64,000 bases of DNA from the NCBI GenBank assembly GCA_007844125.1, contig CM017565.1, positions 8,754,885 through 8,818,884 on the forward strand. The letters are read 5' to 3'. Source of the DNA: Sinonovacula constricta. Its lineage: Eukaryota; Mollusca; Bivalvia; Cardiida; Solecurtidae. The notes under the pieces were generated by a model. The model saw nothing but the letters and a program-made list of their open reading frames with translations. It was not told where the DNA came from and searched no databases. Made by a program: the position numbers and the translations under genes. Shown here piece after piece: positions 60,291 through 64,000 of the stretch (position 1 is its first letter; each line of letters begins with the position of its first letter).

Positions 60291-61119
60291 ATAAAACACA
60301 TTACATGTATCAGTTGTGAAACATAAAGCTCCTCGCAATATCTAAAATTTCATATCGTGAAAAACTATACATTCATGAAAAGGGTATTACTGTCACTAAA
60401 ACGAATGCATTGGCGTTTCTCACGAGCAAAGTTGTAGTGTTTTTTTCTTCAAGCAGAGTTATTAACATACCAGAACATACAAGTAAACAACATAAATTTA
60501 TCATACGAACTAACTACAGAGCAACAGAAGCCTAAAGTAGGACAGACTTCTAAATATATTTTTGACCAGGAATGTTAACTCCTAAACTTTTATGCACTTT
60601 TCCATAACGTTTGACAACGTGATTGTGACCTGCGACTATACAAAAGGTAAATATTTAGTATGTACGTTGATGTGAAGGGCTAACTGACACTAGCTATAAA
60701 TTGCAATTTGTATGGTGTTTGTAAAGCCTAGATATCTAGTTTAGTGAAGGAAGTTGTGGGGTTTTTACGTTTCGAGTCTAGCTTGATATGGATATTAGAA
60801 AACAACAAGGGGAAATTTTATTCAGTCATGTTTCCAAAAGGAAAAGTCATCAAGATAAAACAAAAATATCTTTTCCACTTTATTTGCAACAAATTAGTTT
60901 TTTTAAGACTATTCGAAAATTAAAAGTCGTTTTGTTATATCAGTATTCAACTCATCTTTAATGTGCAGTTACGGGTGCCATTGCAATGTAAATTGTTCAC
61001 AAAAAAATGCCAAAGGTCCTGTCAAACTTGAAAAGAAAGTTATTTCTGATGTTCACTTTTATTTCTACGGTCAGATTGAGAACTGGGTCAATAGATTGTT
61101 TTTCAATCATGTCAAAAAG
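60291..61119. other. No gene recognised
   Basis: Unique-looking DNA between two B-type elements. Around 61,012 the phrase CAAAGGTCCTGTCAAACTTG resembles the reverse of the A-type 3' end and could be a remnant. Confidence 0.35.
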
Positions 61120-61380
61120 CCCACTTTGCGATGTTAGAGCTCTGTAAACCCGGTTTAAGCACCACAGTTGGCCGTTTTGCCAACTGATCATTCCAAGGCG
61201 GTAACAGTTTAGTATTCATTCTCTAATTTATGTTATGTTTCGTCACAGTTTTGTTAAAACTTTTACATTAAATGGCATGAGAAAACCTTTGTCCGGTCGG
61301 TGCCTTTTTCAAATTTGGATATAGATGTATGTTGAATACTTTTAGGACGTTGTTATATTTTCTAATATTCAAATGGGGTT
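61120..61380 (+). mobile_element. B-type interspersed element, 5'-truncated, with compensated stem
   Basis: Starts near GATGTTAGAGCTCTGTAAAC, then CCGGTTTAAGCACCACAG. The stem AGTTGGC...GCCAACT is perfect, where most copies have AGTCGG...CCGACT, so both arms changed together. Then TCATTCCAAGGCGGTAAC, GTTTCGTCACAGTTTTG, AAAACCTTTGTCC, GTTGAATACTTTTAGGACGT and TGTTATATTTTCTAATATTC (B-like 3' end). Confidence 0.75.
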
Positions 61381-63072
61381 TTATCTACTTTCGTTACAAA
61401 TGATCAAGAACTAATCTGACAGCAGTTCTCCGGAAAAAATATAAACCACAATATTTTACCCGAACTGTCGGCGTGAGTTTCAAACCAGGTGATCAGGCTT
61501 TTCCCTTTTTTGTTGTTGCTAAAACGCTATAACAAGCTTATCTCCTCGGTCCATGTACTGTTGTCAAGATGGAAAATTGTCCAGCGAACAAAAGAACAGC
61601 AAAAATGCAGAAAAGTGCATATTTAGAATAGCTAAAGTATTGTTAAACCACTATAATCTATTCGCCTTGTCCATGAATAAAATCTTAAATGATTCTAATT
61701 GAACAGTCTCAGTCACTATCAAGCTGATGTGTGTACAGCTAACTACATTAAACTTCACTGACATACTGTATACGACCAACCAGAGACATTCAATCATCTG
61801 AGGACGTTTCAATACACCACAATATGTACTAATATCTAAACATTTCTTGACATTCCCGAAAGGAAGGATGCTTTAGTCGTCAAAAAGGATGAATCAATGA
61901 AACAACATCTATATAGAACTATTCTGGCGAGGCTAGCATATATTTAAAGGTGAGCATACATAACCTGCTAGAATACAGTTTGATTGAATAAATGCAGAGC
62001 AATTACAATTCACAGCTGTATTATCGTACCCGCTTATGTGCACTGACTATCGTCAAATAAACGCAGAGTTGTATAAAATACTTAGTGACGTCTTTGTCGA
62101 CAAAGCTGGAAAAGATATATATGTTACAAGTTTGGTTTGTTTAAAACCATTATGGATAGGTCCACAAACAAAGTATTCTACAATTAAAGAAATCAAGTAT
62201 TCTAGAACATGAATTCAAACTAACTTCTGCAATACCTGTAGACAAAACCCGTATCCTCTGTAACACTGTGAGATACTATAATCAGTTAAAAGCGAAATAT
62301 GATGCAGTGAAATGAGTGCAAGTCCATTACGAAGAGAAAATAGAAGGAAACTGGTAAGATAGCAAAAGCAGATCATATTTAACTGCTATAGCACATGTTG
62401 CAGGCTAACTAGGCCACATTTCCTAGATAAACATCAACAGTGCCCAAAGATATCTGATTTTCAACCGCTCCACAGAAATTCTGCGTAGCTTTTTATTGAT
62501 ATGAGCCAAACAATGGAATGTTATTCGAAAACTGTTTTTATAACACAATTTAGAAATGAACATAATTATCTGCAATATTTATAAAAGGTTAAGTGGTTTA
62601 TCTCACGTTAAATGACCGGTTCCTAGGCACGTGGTAAACCGTTGACCTACCTAGTACACAAGAACGCAACTTTATATGTTTGCTTAACTGCCTGTGCGGA
62701 TTTTTCTCTAGCATTAATATTATACGAATGGCAAGTACACCTCAGTCAACTGGACCACTTGCATCGAGTCTTCTGCATGGACAAATGATGTCGCGAACAC
62801 ATCTCGGAAAGAGAAAGTGAAAACTCTTGTCCTGTCTTATCTGTTCAAATTCTTGTAAATATATAAACATGGAGTACAGTGATATATAAACTGCAAATCA
62901 TCTTGATCCCAGTATTAATAACTAACCATTGACTTCGTCTGACGATATTGATGTTCAAAATATGTATGCCTATTGGAAAGATTGCAGATAATGTTATTTC
63001 TAACCGTCTTGACTTTTTTCATGTTTATTGTGCAAATGTATGCAAGAAATATTCCACTTCATGATCGTTTAA
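61381..63072. other. No gene recognised
   Basis: A+T-rich DNA without recognised repeats or convincing ORFs. Confidence 0.4.
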
Positions 63073-63270
63073 ATGTTTGTTACAAATAATGAATTGTCTG
63101 AAAGTTACAAAAATGTCCACATAATTTTGGGCCTGGATTTTCATTTTGAGGAAATAATGAGGCTGCTAACAAACGACATCCTATTTCACGAGATAATTGT
63201 TTATGTTTATGATCTGTATATCCTCTGTTTCGATATTCCGATAAGTGTTGTAGAAAGATACCTTCTATAA
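63073..63270 (+). CDS. Exon-like ORF, unknown protein
   Basis: A 65-codon ORF with a balanced, non-repetitive peptide (for example NNELSESYKNVHIILGLDF and HFEEIMRLLTNDILFHEI) ending in TAA. No clear acceptor or promoter and no recognised family. Confidence 0.2.
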   Translation: MFVTNNELSESYKNVHIILGLDFHFEEIMRLLTNDILFHEIIVYVYDLYILCFDIPISVVERYLL

Positions 63271-63779
63271 GATGATATTGCCAATAATTATAAATTATCT
63301 GAGAAATTGAGACACAACATAACGTCGCTTTGTTTGGTCTATTTTTATATGATACAACTTGTTGAAAATGTTTCGGAAAGCTAATTTGAGTTTATTTATT
63401 GTACACTGTATGTGTTGTATTTTTCATAATTCCATTCATAGATAAAGAATGAAAGAAATGACAAGGTTTATGTAAATTGTCAACAACCTATCATAACATT
63501 TTGCATAATATATTACAATGTTGGTTTCGAACTTATTTGCTTAAGGTAACGGGCATTTATCAACAATGACCTCTGGCCTGTAACGAGACATCCAGTATTT
63601 CAACGATCTATAAAAACAGGCAATGTTTCGCACGGTGACTAGTTATGCATAAGTTGTCTGTATTGGAAAAAGAAATAATCCAAAAGCATATTGGTCAAGA
63701 TGTAACGCACTATCTAGTCAACGTTTTAAAAAATAACTTATTTTTGTTTTTATGGTTAACATGGACAACATGTTCAATC

Positions 63780-63995
63780 CTAAAGCTTCAACCTAACAAA
63801 AAGCAAAAGGCTCAGTATGACTACAACTTGATGTTTCGTGCATTGTGCAATTATTTCCTTATTGTGTATTTCAGAACACTGACACTTTTTCGCCATAGCC
63901 ATGTTGGAAAATGTAGGTATAAGGCAATTACTGACGAAGACATACACTATATCAATGCTATTTTTAATTACTACTATTTGATGACAGTTACTCAC
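63780..63995 (-). CDS. Exon-like ORF with Cys/His-rich segment, unknown protein
   Basis: Minus-strand ORF. From an internal ATG in good context (AACATGG, about 63,903) it reads MAMAKKCQCSEIHNKEIIAQ then CTKHQVVVIL. The C-x-C...H...C-x2-H spacing faintly recalls a B-box zinc-binding start, but it is too short to assign. It runs to the window edge region. Confidence 0.18.
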   Translation of the reverse strand: MSNCHQIVVIKNSIDIVYVFVSNCLIPTFSNMAMAKKCQCSEIHNKEIIAQCTKHQVVVILSLLLFVRLKL

Positions 63996-64000
63996 TTGAC

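Overview
The window is eukaryotic and strongly A+T-rich. It has no operons, no long open reading frames, many micro- and minisatellites, and a dense load of decayed transposable elements. The retroelement families recognised (a Penelope-like reverse transcriptase; a DIRS/Ngaro-type Gag, reverse transcriptase and RNase H; a Tc1/mariner transposase relic; a hAT-type MITE), together with one very abundant short interspersed family, suggest a metazoan, most likely a lophotrochozoan such as a bivalve mollusc. That taxonomic guess is inference. No complete protein-coding gene can be supported. A handful of short exon-like ORFs next to plausible splice acceptors, poly(A) signals or signal-peptide starts are listed at low confidence.

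Layout. 1-12.1 kb: unique-looking A+T-rich DNA with three diverged copies of one block (about 1.0-2.1, 6.5-6.8 and 9.3-10.1 kb) and several exon candidates. 12.1-23.1 kb: a run of copies of the short interspersed family, plus a Penelope-like relic at 13.6-14.2 kb split by a 127-bp insertion with an 8-bp target duplication. 23.2-26.8 kb: a second Penelope-like relic, then a 2-kb terminal-inverted-repeat element whose interior is a 24-bp minisatellite. 27.0-34.0 kb: a recent direct tandem duplication, about 3.5 kb per unit, whose junction lies inside a copy of the interspersed family. 34.6-37.1 kb: more family copies and a Tc1/mariner relic. 37.1-40.3 and 46.7-51.0 kb: two halves of an old, diverged segmental duplication. 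40.5-43.4 kb: a broken DIRS/Ngaro-type retroelement on the minus strand between short direct repeats. 51.5-61.4 kb: a cluster of family copies, a textbook hAT MITE and a third Penelope-like relic. 61.4-64.0 kb: mostly featureless, with two exon candidates.

The main unifying feature is the interspersed family, about 25 copies here. All carry a roughly 75-95-bp core that can form two inverted-repeat structures, and base changes in the arms are compensated between copies. The cores are joined to at least four flank types (called A, B, C and D here). The A and B types share a related 3' end. The D type is a two-core dimer found in the same arrangement at two loci. Copies of this family seeded microsatellites, host the junction of the tandem duplication and sit beside each Penelope-like relic. 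In the entries below, the 'sense' strand of the family is the one on which the core reads GCGAGGTT...GACCGTTCC...GGCGGTAAC.
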